Source: Streptomyces sp. LX-29 (GTDB taxonomy: Bacteria; Actinomycetota; Actinomycetes; Streptomycetales; Streptomycetaceae). From it: DNA of 64,000 nt. The stretch is from the NCBI RefSeq assembly GCF_029541745.1, contig NZ_CP089746.1:5651559-5715558 (forward strand), read 5' to 3'. The position numbers were made by a program, and so were the translations under genes. The notes below the pieces were generated by a model that saw only the letters and a list, made by a program, of their open reading frames with translations, was not told the origin of the DNA and did not search any database. This document shows, piece after piece, positions 46,629 to 54,824 of this stretch (position 1 is its first letter; the number at the start of each line of letters is the position of its first letter).

Positions 46629-46649
46629 TAGGATCAGCACGTTTGATCC
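46629..46649 (+). promoter_or_regulatory. terD promoter -10 TAGGAT with overlapping dyad GGATCA-N7-TGATCC
   Basis: TAGGAT (46629-46634) shares bases with a perfect dyad, GGATCA (46631-46636) / TGATCC (46644-46649). The transcription start would be inside the dyad, giving a leader of about 70 nt. Confidence 0.5.
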
Positions 46650-46712
46650 GATGGAAAACGCATCGCACAAAGGGGCACACCGTGCTCCTGACGAATCTTT
46701 TTGGGAGGACTC

Positions 46713-47288
46713 GTGGGAGTCAGCCTCAGCAAGGGCGGCAACGTCTCGCTGACCAAGGAAGCCCCGAACCTGACCGCGGTCATCGTCGGTCTGGGCTGGG
46801 ACGTGCGCACCACCACGGGCACTGACTTCGACCTCGACGCCAGTGCTCTGCTCACCAACGAAGAGGGCAAGGTCGCCAACGACCAGAACTTCATCTTCTT
46901 CAACAACCTCAAGAGCCCCGACGGCTCCGTCGAGCACACCGGTGACAACCTCACCGGTGCGGGCGAGGGCGACGACGAGCAGATCAAGGTGAACTTGGTC
47001 GGTGTCCCGGCCGACGTCGCCAAGATCGTGTTCCCGGTCTCCATCTACGACGCCGAGACGCGTCAGCAGAGCTTCGGCCAGGTGCGCAACGCGTTCATCC
47101 GTGTGGTCAACCAGGCCGACGGCAACGAGCTGGCCCGCTACGACCTGAGCGAGGACGCCTCGACCGAGACCGCCATGGTCTTCGGCGAGCTGTACCGGCA
47201 CGGCGCGGAGTGGAAGTTCCGGGCCATCGGCCAGGGCTACGCCTCGGGTCTGCGCGGCATCGCGCAGGACTTCGGCGTCAACGTCTGA
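46713..47288 (+). CDS. terD: TerD family protein
   Basis: The 191-residue protein has the full TerD domain: [114 protein letters not shown]. The conserved Asp clusters (FDLDAS, GDDEQ) bind calcium. TerD proteins are cytoplasmic and act with TerC in resistance to tellurite, phage, and DNA or oxidative damage. The GTG start follows GGGAGG. It opens the rightward part of the ter locus. Confidence 0.94.
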   Translation: MGVSLSKGGNVSLTKEAPNLTAVIVGLGWDVRTTTGTDFDLDASALLTNEEGKVANDQNFIFFNNLKSPDGSVEHTGDNLTGAGEGDDEQIKVNLVGVPADVAKIVFPVSIYDAETRQQSFGQVRNAFIRVVNQADGNELARYDLSEDASTETAMVFGELYRHGAEWKFRAIGQGYASGLRGIAQDFGVNV

Positions 47289-47335
47289 GACGCGGGCGTC
47301 CTCGACGTCCTCGTCCGAGGGGCGGGCGTCCGCGC

Positions 47336-47384
47336 CGTCGACGTCCGACGAGTGGCTTCCACGACGTCGACGTCCGACGAGTGG
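47336..47384. repeat. Direct repeat CGTCGACGTCCGACGAGTGG, two copies
   Basis: Copies at 47336-47355 and 47365-47384 are identical, in the 266-bp gap between the two terD genes. The gap is rich in GACGTC motifs. Confidence 0.7.
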
Positions 47385-47554
47385 GCGTCCGCGACGTCGC
47401 ACCGGCGTACCCGAGGTCGCGGGCGGGTGTCCGCGACATCCCGCCCGGGCCCGAAGGCCCTTCAATCTCATCCGGCGCCGCACACCTGAGAAGTCGGGGG
47501 TGCGGCGCCGGAGTCGCTCTCAGCCACGCAGGACACCGGGGAGGAATCAGGATC

Positions 47555-48130
47555 ATGGGCGTCACGCTTGCCAAGGGAGGCAACGTCTCCCTCTCGAAGG
47601 CCGCGCCGAATCTCACTCAGGTGCTGGTCGGTCTGGGCTGGGACGCGCGCTCCACCACGGGGGCGCCGTTCGACCTCGACGCCAGCGCCCTGATGTGCCG
47701 GTCGGGTCGGGTGCTCGGCGACGACTACTTCGTCTTCTACAACAACCTCCGAAGCCCGGACGGCTCCGTCGAGCACACCGGCGACAACCTCACCGGTGAG
47801 GGCGACGGGGACGACGAGTCGCTCCTGGTGGACCTGTCCGCCGTTCCGGCCCAGGTCGACAAGATCGTCTTTCCGGTGTCGATCCATGACGCGGACCTTC
47901 GCGGACAGACCTTCGGGCAGGTCAGCAACGCTTTCATCCGTGTGGTCAACAAGGCCGACGGGATGGAGTTGGCCCGTTACGACCTGAGCGAGGACGCCTC
48001 CAGCGAAACCGCAATGATCTTCGGTGAGCTCTACCGCTACGGCGGCGAGTGGAAGTTCCGTGCGGTGGGCCAGGGGTACGCGTCTGGCCTGCGTGGCATC
48101 GCTCTAGACTTCGGGGTCAACGTTTCGTAA
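47555..48130 (+). CDS. TerD family protein (second copy)
   Basis: The 191-residue protein is a close paralogue of the preceding TerD (same length and motifs: [94 protein letters not shown]). The calcium-binding Asp clusters are retained. GGGGAGG precedes the ATG by about 10 nt. It is 50 bp upstream of terC and probably co-transcribed with it. Confidence 0.93.
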   Translation: MGVTLAKGGNVSLSKAAPNLTQVLVGLGWDARSTTGAPFDLDASALMCRSGRVLGDDYFVFYNNLRSPDGSVEHTGDNLTGEGDGDDESLLVDLSAVPAQVDKIVFPVSIHDADLRGQTFGQVSNAFIRVVNKADGMELARYDLSEDASSETAMIFGELYRYGGEWKFRAVGQGYASGLRGIALDFGVNVS

Positions 48131-48180
48131 AGCCGCGTACAGGCGCGGGGGAGACCTTTCAGACGAAGGATTGGGTGCAC

Positions 48181-49332
48181 GTGCTCCTGAAGACCTTTGG
48201 CTGGTCGTTCGCCGTCACGGCGGGTGGCCTGGCCTTGGCCGGTGTTCTCTGGGGTTGGAAGGGGCTCGCGATCGTCGGGATCCTCTCGGTCCTGGAGATC
48301 TCGCTCTCATTCGACAATGCGGTGATCAACGCCGGCATCCTGCGGAAGATGAATGCCTTCTGGCAAAAGATCTTCCTCACCATCGGCATTCTGATCGCCG
48401 TGTTCGGCATGCGCCTCGTCTTCCCGATCGTGATCGTCGCGATCACCGCGAAGCTGGGGCCGATCGAGGCGATCGATCTGGCGATCAACGACAAGGAGCA
48501 GTACGAGCACCTTGTCACCGCCGCCCATCCGTCCATCGCGGCCTTCGGTGGAATGTTCCTGCTGATGATCTTCCTCGACTTCATCTTCGAGGAGCGGGAG
48601 ATCAAGTGGCTGGAGTGGCTGGAGCGCCCGCTGGCCAGGCTCGGCAAGCTGGACACGCTGTCGGTCGTCGTCGCCCTGGGCGTGCTGATGGTGACGGCCA
48701 CCACCTTCGCCACCGACGTGGCGCACGGCGGCGGTGACAAGGCCGCCACCGTCCTCCTCTCCGGCGTCGCCGGTCTGCTGACCTACCTCATCGTCGGCGG
48801 CATCTCCGGCTACTTCGAGGAGAAGCTGGAGGAAGAGGAGGAGGCGCTGGAGGAGGCCGAGGCCGAAGCCCAGGCCGAGGCGGCCGCCAAGAGCCCCGCG
48901 AAGAACGGCGGCCCGACCGTCGTCGGGCTGGCCGGCAAGGCGGCCTTCTTCATGTTCCTCTACCTGGAGGTCATCGACGCCTCCTTCTCCTTCGACGGCG
49001 TCATCGGCGCCTTCGCCATCACCAACGACATCTTCGAGATGGCGCTGGGTCTGGGCATCGGCGCCATGTACATCCGGTCGCTGACCGTCTTCCTGGTCCG
49101 CAAGGGCACCCTGGACGACTACGTCTACCTGGAGCACGGCGCGCACTACGCCATCGGCGCCCTGGCCGTGATCCTGCTGGTCACGATCAAGTACGAGATC
49201 AACGAGGTCATCACCGGTGGCATCGGTGTGGCCCTGATCGGCCTCTCGTACTGGTCCTCGGTGGTGCGCAACCGCCGCGAGAAGGGCACGGGCGGCGCTA
49301 CGGATCGGACGGAAGTCAGCCCCGGAGTGTGA
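48181..49332 (+). CDS. TerC/DUF475 integral membrane protein
   Basis: From GTG 48181 the protein is 383 residues with about eight transmembrane helices. The TerC hallmarks are the twin acidic membrane motifs EISLSFDNAVINAG and VIDASFSFDGVIGAFAIT, which place Asp residues in helices. A Glu/Ala-rich coiled coil (EEKLEEEEEALEEAEAEAQAEAAA) forms the middle cytoplasmic loop. TerC proteins interact with TerD-type proteins in metal and stress response. GTG 48175 is also possible; AAGGA (48166-48170) is 4 nt from it and 10 nt from 48181. Confidence 0.9.
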   Translation: MLLKTFGWSFAVTAGGLALAGVLWGWKGLAIVGILSVLEISLSFDNAVINAGILRKMNAFWQKIFLTIGILIAVFGMRLVFPIVIVAITAKLGPIEAIDLAINDKEQYEHLVTAAHPSIAAFGGMFLLMIFLDFIFEEREIKWLEWLERPLARLGKLDTLSVVVALGVLMVTATTFATDVAHGGGDKAATVLLSGVAGLLTYLIVGGISGYFEEKLEEEEEALEEAEAEAQAEAAAKSPAKNGGPTVVGLAGKAAFFMFLYLEVIDASFSFDGVIGAFAITNDIFEMALGLGIGAMYIRSLTVFLVRKGTLDDYVYLEHGAHYAIGALAVILLVTIKYEINEVITGGIGVALIGLSYWSSVVRNRREKGTGGATDRTEVSPGV

Positions 49333-49523
49333 CAGGGGCACGTTTGCGGAACGCTCTGAGCGGGGCGGCCGTGGGGTTCCACCTCACGGCCGCCCCGCGG
49401 CGGTTGTAGCCATGGACGTGCGGCCGTGCCAGGGGGTGCGCGGCCATGGGGGGCCGCCCCGGGTTCGAGGCCAAGACGAGGCCGGCGGGCGCCGCGGCGC
49501 CCGCCGGGGGGTGGGGGTTCAGG

Positions 49524-50255
49524 GTGGGTTTCTGGAGCAACTGGGGACGGGGCGAGGGGCAGCAGTTCGACATCGGAGGCGCCTCCGGGGCGGTCGAGCT
49601 GACCAAACGGAACAGCACGGTCTCCCTCACCAAACAGGGCGCCGCCACCGGCAACATGCGGGTCAACCTGTCCTGGCGGATGCGGACCTCGGACTTCGAC
49701 GACCGCCGGCCCAGCCTGCTGCGCCACCCGCTGCGGATGTTCAAACCGGAGATGGTGCAGGCCCAGGGCCCGGCGATGGTCAACGTCGACCTCGACCTCG
49801 CCTGCATGTACGAGCTGAAGGACGGCTCCAAGGGCGTGGTGCAGCCGCTCGGCAGCTTCTTCGGCAGCCTGAACGCCGCGCCGTACGTCCAGCTCAGCGG
49901 GGACGACCGGTTCGGCTCGCCGTCCGGCGAGACCATCTACATCAACATGGACCACATGGACGACATCAGGCGGCTGCTGGTGTTCGTCTACATCTACGAC
50001 GGCACGCCTGCCTTCGACCGCACCCACGGGGTCGTCACGCTCTACCCGAGCAACGGCCCCCGTATCGAGATCACCCTCGACGAGCGCGCCCCCCAGGCCC
50101 GCTCCTGCGCGGTCGTGCTCATCGAGAACGCCAAGAACGAGATCATCGTCCGTCGCGAGGTCAGGTACGTCTACGGCTTCCAGGCCGAGCTGGACCGGCT
50201 CTACGGCTGGGGGCTCCAGTGGGGCCGGGGGTACAAGAACCAGCAGAAGGTCTGA
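49524..50255 (+). CDS. TerA-like tellurium-resistance family protein
   Basis: From GTG 49524 (VGFWSNWGRGEGQQFDIGG) the protein is 243 residues. It has AVELTKRNSTVSLTKQ, NLSWRM, VNVDLDLACMYELKDGSKGVVQPLG, YVQLSGDDRFGSPSGETIYIN and RLLVFVYIYDGTPAFDRTHGVV, a TerD-related beta-sandwich resembling TerA. The Asp-rich loop (LSGDDR) could bind calcium. An upstream ATG (49446) would add 26 residues but has no ribosome site and gives a Gly/Ala/Pro-rich tail. It follows terC on the same strand. Confidence 0.8.
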   Translation: MGFWSNWGRGEGQQFDIGGASGAVELTKRNSTVSLTKQGAATGNMRVNLSWRMRTSDFDDRRPSLLRHPLRMFKPEMVQAQGPAMVNVDLDLACMYELKDGSKGVVQPLGSFFGSLNAAPYVQLSGDDRFGSPSGETIYINMDHMDDIRRLLVFVYIYDGTPAFDRTHGVVTLYPSNGPRIEITLDERAPQARSCAVVLIENAKNEIIVRREVRYVYGFQAELDRLYGWGLQWGRGYKNQQKV

Positions 50256-50320
50256 CGCGCGGACGGCTCGGGCCGGAGCCGCCGGCCCGGAACGCCGGCC
50301 CGGAGCCGGCGGAGGGGCTG

Positions 50321-50454
50321 CGGTGGCGGCCCGGGGTCCGGCGGAGAGGTCCTGCGCGGCGGCCCGGGGTCCGGCGGAGAGGTCTTCCGTGGCGGCCTGG
50401 AGCCGCCGGAGGGGCTGTCGCGGCGGGCCCGGTGTCCGGCGGAGGGTCGGCCGG
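50321..50454. repeat. Tandem repeat, 31-36 bp unit, four copies
   Basis: Units start near 50321, 50355, 50388 and 50419 with the core GGCGGCCCGGGGTCCGGCGGAGAGG. It fills the gap between the convergent TerA-like and TerD-tail genes. Confidence 0.65.
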
Positions 50455-50508
50455 TTTCCGGGGTCGTCGGCGGTCCGCAGCCCGGGGCGGCCCGCCCGCC
50501 CCGGACGG

Positions 50509-51636
50509 CTACCGCTGCTGGAACTGCGGCCCCTGCGGCGGCAGCCGGAAGGACGGGTCGGGCACCGGCGGAGCCGTGGGCTGGGCCTGCTGGGGGTAGC
50601 CGTAGGCGGGGGGCTGCGGATAGCCGTAGCCGGGCTGCTGGCCGGGCTGCTGTCCGGGCGGGGCGGCGGGCGGCGGAGGGGCCTGCTGGGGGTAGCCGTA
50701 GGTGGGCTGCGCCGGGGGCGGGCCGGCCGGAGGCGCGGGGGGCGCCGGCGGGTAGCCGTAGCCGGAGGAGGCCGTGGCGGGCTGCGGGGCGGCCGGTCCC
50801 CAGGCGTCCTCGCCGTAGCCGGGCGCCGGGGTCGGCGTCGGCGCGGGGGCCGGGAAGGGCTGAGTGGTGGCCCCGGTCGGCGGTACGGGCACGGGCGGCG
50901 GCGCGGGGGATCCGTGCGGCACCTGGCCCTGCTGGGGCCCGGGCGTGGCCACCGTGGCGGCCGAGGCCGCATCGGGCGCCGCGGAACCGGTCCCCGCGGT
51001 CGCGCCGCTTGTCGGGGCGTCGGGGGCGGGCGTCGCGGCGCTCGGACCCGATCTCACATCGGTGCTCGCGCCGGCGCCCGCGCTCGTGTCCTCGTCGTCG
51101 ACCGAGATGCCGAACTCGGTGGCGAGTCCGACCAGCCCGGACTCATAGCCCTGGCCCAGGGCCCGGAACTTCCACGTGTCCCCGCGGCGGTACAGCTCGC
51201 CGCAGATCATGGCGGTCTCCTGGCCGGTCTCCGCGGTGACCTCGAAGACCGCCAGAGGCTCGGCGCCCGCCGGGGCCGCCGCGTCGTGGAGCCGCAGGCA
51301 GAGGTCGGTGACGCGGCCGAAGGGGCCGCCGTCGGCGGAGGCGGCCAGCACCACCCGGTCCACGCCCGGCTCCAGGGCCGACAGATCCGCCTCGACGGTG
51401 TCCGTGAGGCCCTCGGGGAGCCGCTTCTTCGGCAGGTGCCGGACCAGCCCGGAGGGGTGCCGGGGCTGGTTGTAGAAGACGAAGTCGTCGTCGGAGCGCA
51501 CGCGGCCGTCGGCGGCCAGCAACAGCGCGGAGGCGTCCACGTCGGGCACCTCCGGGCCGGGAGTCCAGCGCAGGACGACCCGTACGGCCGTGGCCTCCAG
51601 TGGGATGTTCGATCCCTTCGACATCGCGTGCGTCAT
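50509..51636 (-). CDS. TerD-domain protein with a long Pro/Gly/Tyr-rich tail
   Basis: The 375-residue protein has an N-terminal TerD domain (residues 1-175: [86 protein letters not shown]) and then about 200 disordered residues with repeated GYGYP, YPQQ and APPP motifs. The tail suggests self-assembly or phase-separating behaviour. It is divergent from the four-gene ter biosynthetic operon across a 417-bp region with a palindrome and G-rich repeats. Confidence 0.9.
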   Translation of the reverse strand: MTHAMSKGSNIPLEATAVRVVLRWTPGPEVPDVDASALLLAADGRVRSDDDFVFYNQPRHPSGLVRHLPKKRLPEGLTDTVEADLSALEPGVDRVVLAASADGGPFGRVTDLCLRLHDAAAPAGAEPLAVFEVTAETGQETAMICGELYRRGDTWKFRALGQGYESGLVGLATEFGISVDDEDTSAGAGASTDVRSGPSAATPAPDAPTSGATAGTGSAAPDAASAATVATPGPQQGQVPHGSPAPPPVPVPPTGATTQPFPAPAPTPTPAPGYGEDAWGPAAPQPATASSGYGYPPAPPAPPAGPPPAQPTYGYPQQAPPPPAAPPGQQPGQQPGYGYPQPPAYGYPQQAQPTAPPVPDPSFRLPPQGPQFQQR

Positions 51637-51680
51637 GGCCGCAATCCTGCCTTCCTCAAGGGGGCGGGGACAACGCAGGG

Positions 51681-51800
51681 GGTGGGAGGGGGCAAGTCAG
51701 GGTGGGTGGGAGGGAGTAAGACAGCCGGGTGGGAGGGAGTAAGACAGCCGGGTGGGAGGGGGCAAGTCAGTGAGGGTGGGAGGGGGCAAGGCAGCGGGGA
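51681..51800 (+). repeat. G-rich 23-25 bp tandem repeat with a G-quadruplex motif
   Basis: About five units of GGTGGGAGGGxGxAAGxCAG. GGGTGGGTGGGAGGG (51700-51714) is a perfect G3N1 quadruplex motif, and other units carry G-runs that could form more. The array begins 45 bp upstream of the TerD-tail gene. The gap 51637-52053 also holds the palindrome and promoter listed next. Confidence 0.8.
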
Positions 51801-51928
51801 GGGAGGAGACGACACAGGGTGGCGGGAGGGGCGAGGCAGCGGGGCGCGGCGGGCGGGGCGGGGCCGGCACCGGGGCGCTGACGCGGGCCGTGGGGCGGTG
51901 CGGCGGGGTCGAGCGGGACACTCCAGCG

Positions 51929-51940
51929 ACTCATATGAGT
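51929..51940. promoter_or_regulatory. Palindrome ACTCATATGAGT between divergent ter units
   Basis: A perfect 12-bp palindrome in an AT-rich patch, 30 bp upstream of the predicted -35 of the ter biosynthetic operon. It is a candidate operator for divergent control. Confidence 0.55.
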
Positions 51941-51969
51941 TACTTGATTTTCACGTACTTGGGGAACTC

Positions 51970-51996
51970 TTGACCCGCCACTGGACGTACGATAAT
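51970..51996 (+). promoter_or_regulatory. Predicted promoter of the ter biosynthetic operon
   Basis: TTGACC (51970-51975), 15 bp, GATAAT (51991-51996), with the ATG at 52054. The spacer is short, so strength may depend on an activator. Confidence 0.45.
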
Positions 51997-52053
51997 CGGC
52001 CATGCTCAGGGCCGGGACCGACGGTGGAGGGCACCGGCAGGACGGGGATATAA

Positions 52054-53241
52054 ATGCAACATTTCAGGCATCTGCCGGAAGGATTGCGGAGCAAGCTGTT
52101 CCATCGGCAGCCTGGAGAATTCAGCGCGCACTCCCCGGCGCGCACCCTCGCCGTGGCCCTCGGTGCCACCCTCTACAGCCCCGCCACCCGCCCCCGGCTG
52201 GCCGAGGACATCGTCAAACAAGCAGGTCACGGCGTTGTATCCATGGTCCTGTGCCTGGAGGACTCGATCGACGACCGCGAGGTGGCGGCGGCCGAGGAGA
52301 ACCTCGTACGGCAGTTCTCGGAGCTCGCCGCGCGCGATGTCGCGGATTCTCTGCCCCTTTTGTTCATCCGGGTGCGGACCCCGGAGCAGATAGCCGACCT
52401 CGTACGGCGCCTCGGACCGGCCGTGCGGCTGCTGTCCGGATTCGTACTGCCGAAGTTCACCGAGGAGCGCGGCGCCCCCTTCCTGGACGCTCTGATATCC
52501 GCGGAGACACCCGAAACGGTCGACGCGTTGGACGGGCGCCGGCTCTTCGCCATGCCGGTCCTCGAGTCACCCGAATTGCTGCACCTCGAGACCCGCACCG
52601 ACACCCTCGGCGGTATCGCCCGCACCGTCGACAAGTACCGCGAACGAGTGCTGGCGCTGCGCCTGGGCGTGACCGACTTCTGCTCCGCCTACGGGCTGCG
52701 CCGGGCGCCCGACATGACCGCGTACGACGTCCAGCTCGTCGCCTCGGTGATCGCGGACGTGGTGAACATGCTGGGCCGCGCGGACGGCACCGGCTTCACC
52801 GTGACCGGCCCGGTGTGGGAGTACTTCAAACCCCACGAGCGCATGTTCAAGCCCCAGCTGCGGCGCAGCCCCTTCTTGGGCCGGGCCGAAGAGGTGCGCG
52901 CGGCCCTCATCGAGCACGACATGGACGGCCTGCTGCGCGAGATCGAACTCGACCGCGCCAACGGCCTCCAGGGCAAGACCTGCATCCACCCCTCCCACGT
53001 GGCGCCCGTGCACGCGCTGTCCGTGGTCAGCCACGAGGAGTTCAGCGACGCCAGCGACATCCTCGAACCCGACCGCGACGGGGGCGGTGTGCTGCGCTCC
53101 GCGTACACCAACAAGATGAACGAGGTGAAGCCGCACCGCGCCTGGGCGGAGCGGATCATGCTCCGCGCCGAGGTGTTCGGCGTGGCACGGGAGGACGTGA
53201 GCTTCGTGGAACTGCTCAGCGCGGGGCTGCGGGACGTATGA
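52054..53241 (+). CDS. HpcH/HpaI aldolase - citrate lyase (CitE-like) family protein of the ter operon
   Basis: The 395-residue protein has CitE-like TIM-barrel motifs: YSPATRPRLAEDI, MVLCLEDSIDDREV (metal and substrate acidic residues), LRLGVTDFCSAYGLRR, and LQGKTCIHPSHVAPVHAL. CitE-like lyases cleave or form C-C bonds with CoA or acyl substrates; in Ter modules this enzyme is thought to help make a nucleoside-like metabolite. The ATG follows GGGGA. Its stop overlaps the next start as ATGA, beginning a tightly coupled four-gene operon. Confidence 0.88.
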   Translation: MQHFRHLPEGLRSKLFHRQPGEFSAHSPARTLAVALGATLYSPATRPRLAEDIVKQAGHGVVSMVLCLEDSIDDREVAAAEENLVRQFSELAARDVADSLPLLFIRVRTPEQIADLVRRLGPAVRLLSGFVLPKFTEERGAPFLDALISAETPETVDALDGRRLFAMPVLESPELLHLETRTDTLGGIARTVDKYRERVLALRLGVTDFCSAYGLRRAPDMTAYDVQLVASVIADVVNMLGRADGTGFTVTGPVWEYFKPHERMFKPQLRRSPFLGRAEEVRAALIEHDMDGLLREIELDRANGLQGKTCIHPSHVAPVHALSVVSHEEFSDASDILEPDRDGGGVLRSAYTNKMNEVKPHRAWAERIMLRAEVFGVAREDVSFVELLSAGLRDV

Positions 53242-54824
53242 GCGCGGGGGACGACGAGAAGGGAACGGCGGAGGTGACCGGGATGGCGGGACCGACCGGA
53301 GCGGCGGCTGGACCGACCGGAGCGACCGGCGGGACCGGCGGGACCGGCCACGGCGGGAACGGCGACGGCAACGGCCTCGGCGACGGCACGGTGTGGTCCG
53401 GCCAGTGGGTGGCCGACCGGCTGGGCGTCGGCCTGGACGGCGGCCCCGAGCTGCGGGACCTGCTCGGCCTCGCCCTGCGGCGCAACCCGCGACGGGCCCA
53501 TCTGCTGGTCTCCAACGTGCTGGGCAAGCATGTGCCGCGGCACCCGCGGACCGTGTACGGCACCGGGCTGGCCCTGGGCCGCCGGGTCCGCGAGCTGCTC
53601 GGCGACGAGGCCGCCGCCCGCGCCGTGGTGCTGGGCTACGCCGAGACCGCCACCGGCCTCGGCCACAGCGTCGCGGACGGCCTGGCCCTCGCCCCCTACC
53701 TGCACTCCACCCGCCGCCCCGTCGCCGGTGTCCGACCGGTTGGCGGCTTCGAGGAGGAGCACAGCCACGCCACCTCCCATCTGCTGCTACCCGAGGACCC
53801 GGAGCTGCTGGCCGGCACCGGCCCCCTGGTCCTGGTCGACGACGAGTTCTCGACCGGCAGGACCGTGCTCAACACGATCGCCGCGCTGCACGCCCGCTAC
53901 CCCCGCGACCGGTATGTGGTGGTGGCCCTCGTGGACATGAGGTCGGCCGCGGACCGCGACCGGCTGGACGCGTTCGCGGCCGACCTCGGTGCCCGCGTCG
54001 ACCTGGTCGCCCTGGCGTCCGGCACGGTGTCGCTGCCGGAGGGTGTGCTCGAGCGGGGGCAGGAGCTGGTGGCGGCGCACGAGGTGCCCGGCGACCCCGC
54101 CGGGTCGGAGACCTCCGGCGCGGTGGAGCCCGGGGACGGCGCGGGACGACTCACGCGGGTCGACCCCGGCTGGCCGGTGGGGCTGCCCGACGGCGGTCGG
54201 CACGGCTTCACGCCCGCGCACCGCGAGAAGCTGGAGGCCGAGCTGCCGCGGATGGCGGCGCGGATCGCCGAGGCGCTGCCGGCGGCGTCGGCAGCCGCGG
54301 ACTCGTCCCGGGCCGCGGACTCGTCTCCGATCGCGGAGCCATCTCCGGTCGCGGACTCATCTCCGGCCGCGGAGTCGTCTCCGGCCGTGGCCCGCCGGGT
54401 CCTGGTCCTCGGCTTCGAGGAGCTGATGTACGCGCCGCTGCGGCTGGCGGAGGCGCTGGCGGACGCGCTGCCGGACGGCGTCGACGTCCGGTACTCCACG
54501 ACGACGCGGTCGCCGGTGCTGGCCGTCGACGACCCCGGCTACGCCATCCGTACCCGGCTGACCTTCCCCGCCCATGACGCGCCGGCCGACGGCCCGGGGG
54601 AGCGCTACGCGTACAACGTGGCGCCGGGCGCCGACCCCGCACGCCGCTTCGACGCGATCGTCGCCGTCGTGGACTCGACCGCCGACACCCCGGAGCTGCA
54701 CGCCGCCGGCGGGCTCCTCGACCGGCTGGCGCCCCACACCGACCAGGTACTGCTCGCCGTGGTCCCCTCCTACACCCCCCACATCCCTGAAGTCCCGACC
54801 GTCCCCGAACGACAGGCCCAGTGA
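53238..54824 (+). CDS. Phosphoribosyltransferase with C-terminal TRSP domain
   Basis: The 528-residue protein has a Gly/Thr-rich N-terminal tail of about 50 residues with collagen-like GPT/GxT triplets, then a PRTase fold (AHLLVSNVLGKHVPRHP, EEEHSHATSHLL, and the PRPP loop LVLVDDEFSTGRTVLNT near residues 195-211), an Ala/Pro/Ser linker (SSPIAEPSPVADSSPAAE), and the TRSP domain with STTTRSPVLAVDDPGYAIRT. PRTases of this type join a base to PRPP. It overlaps both neighbours (ATGA upstream, TGATG downstream). Confidence 0.88.
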   Translation: MSAGDDEKGTAEVTGMAGPTGAAAGPTGATGGTGGTGHGGNGDGNGLGDGTVWSGQWVADRLGVGLDGGPELRDLLGLALRRNPRRAHLLVSNVLGKHVPRHPRTVYGTGLALGRRVRELLGDEAAARAVVLGYAETATGLGHSVADGLALAPYLHSTRRPVAGVRPVGGFEEEHSHATSHLLLPEDPELLAGTGPLVLVDDEFSTGRTVLNTIAALHARYPRDRYVVVALVDMRSAADRDRLDAFAADLGARVDLVALASGTVSLPEGVLERGQELVAAHEVPGDPAGSETSGAVEPGDGAGRLTRVDPGWPVGLPDGGRHGFTPAHREKLEAELPRMAARIAEALPAASAAADSSRAADSSPIAEPSPVADSSPAAESSPAVARRVLVLGFEELMYAPLRLAEALADALPDGVDVRYSTTTRSPVLAVDDPGYAIRTRLTFPAHDAPADGPGERYAYNVAPGADPARRFDAIVAVVDSTADTPELHAAGGLLDRLAPHTDQVLLAVVPSYTPHIPEVPTVPERQAQ

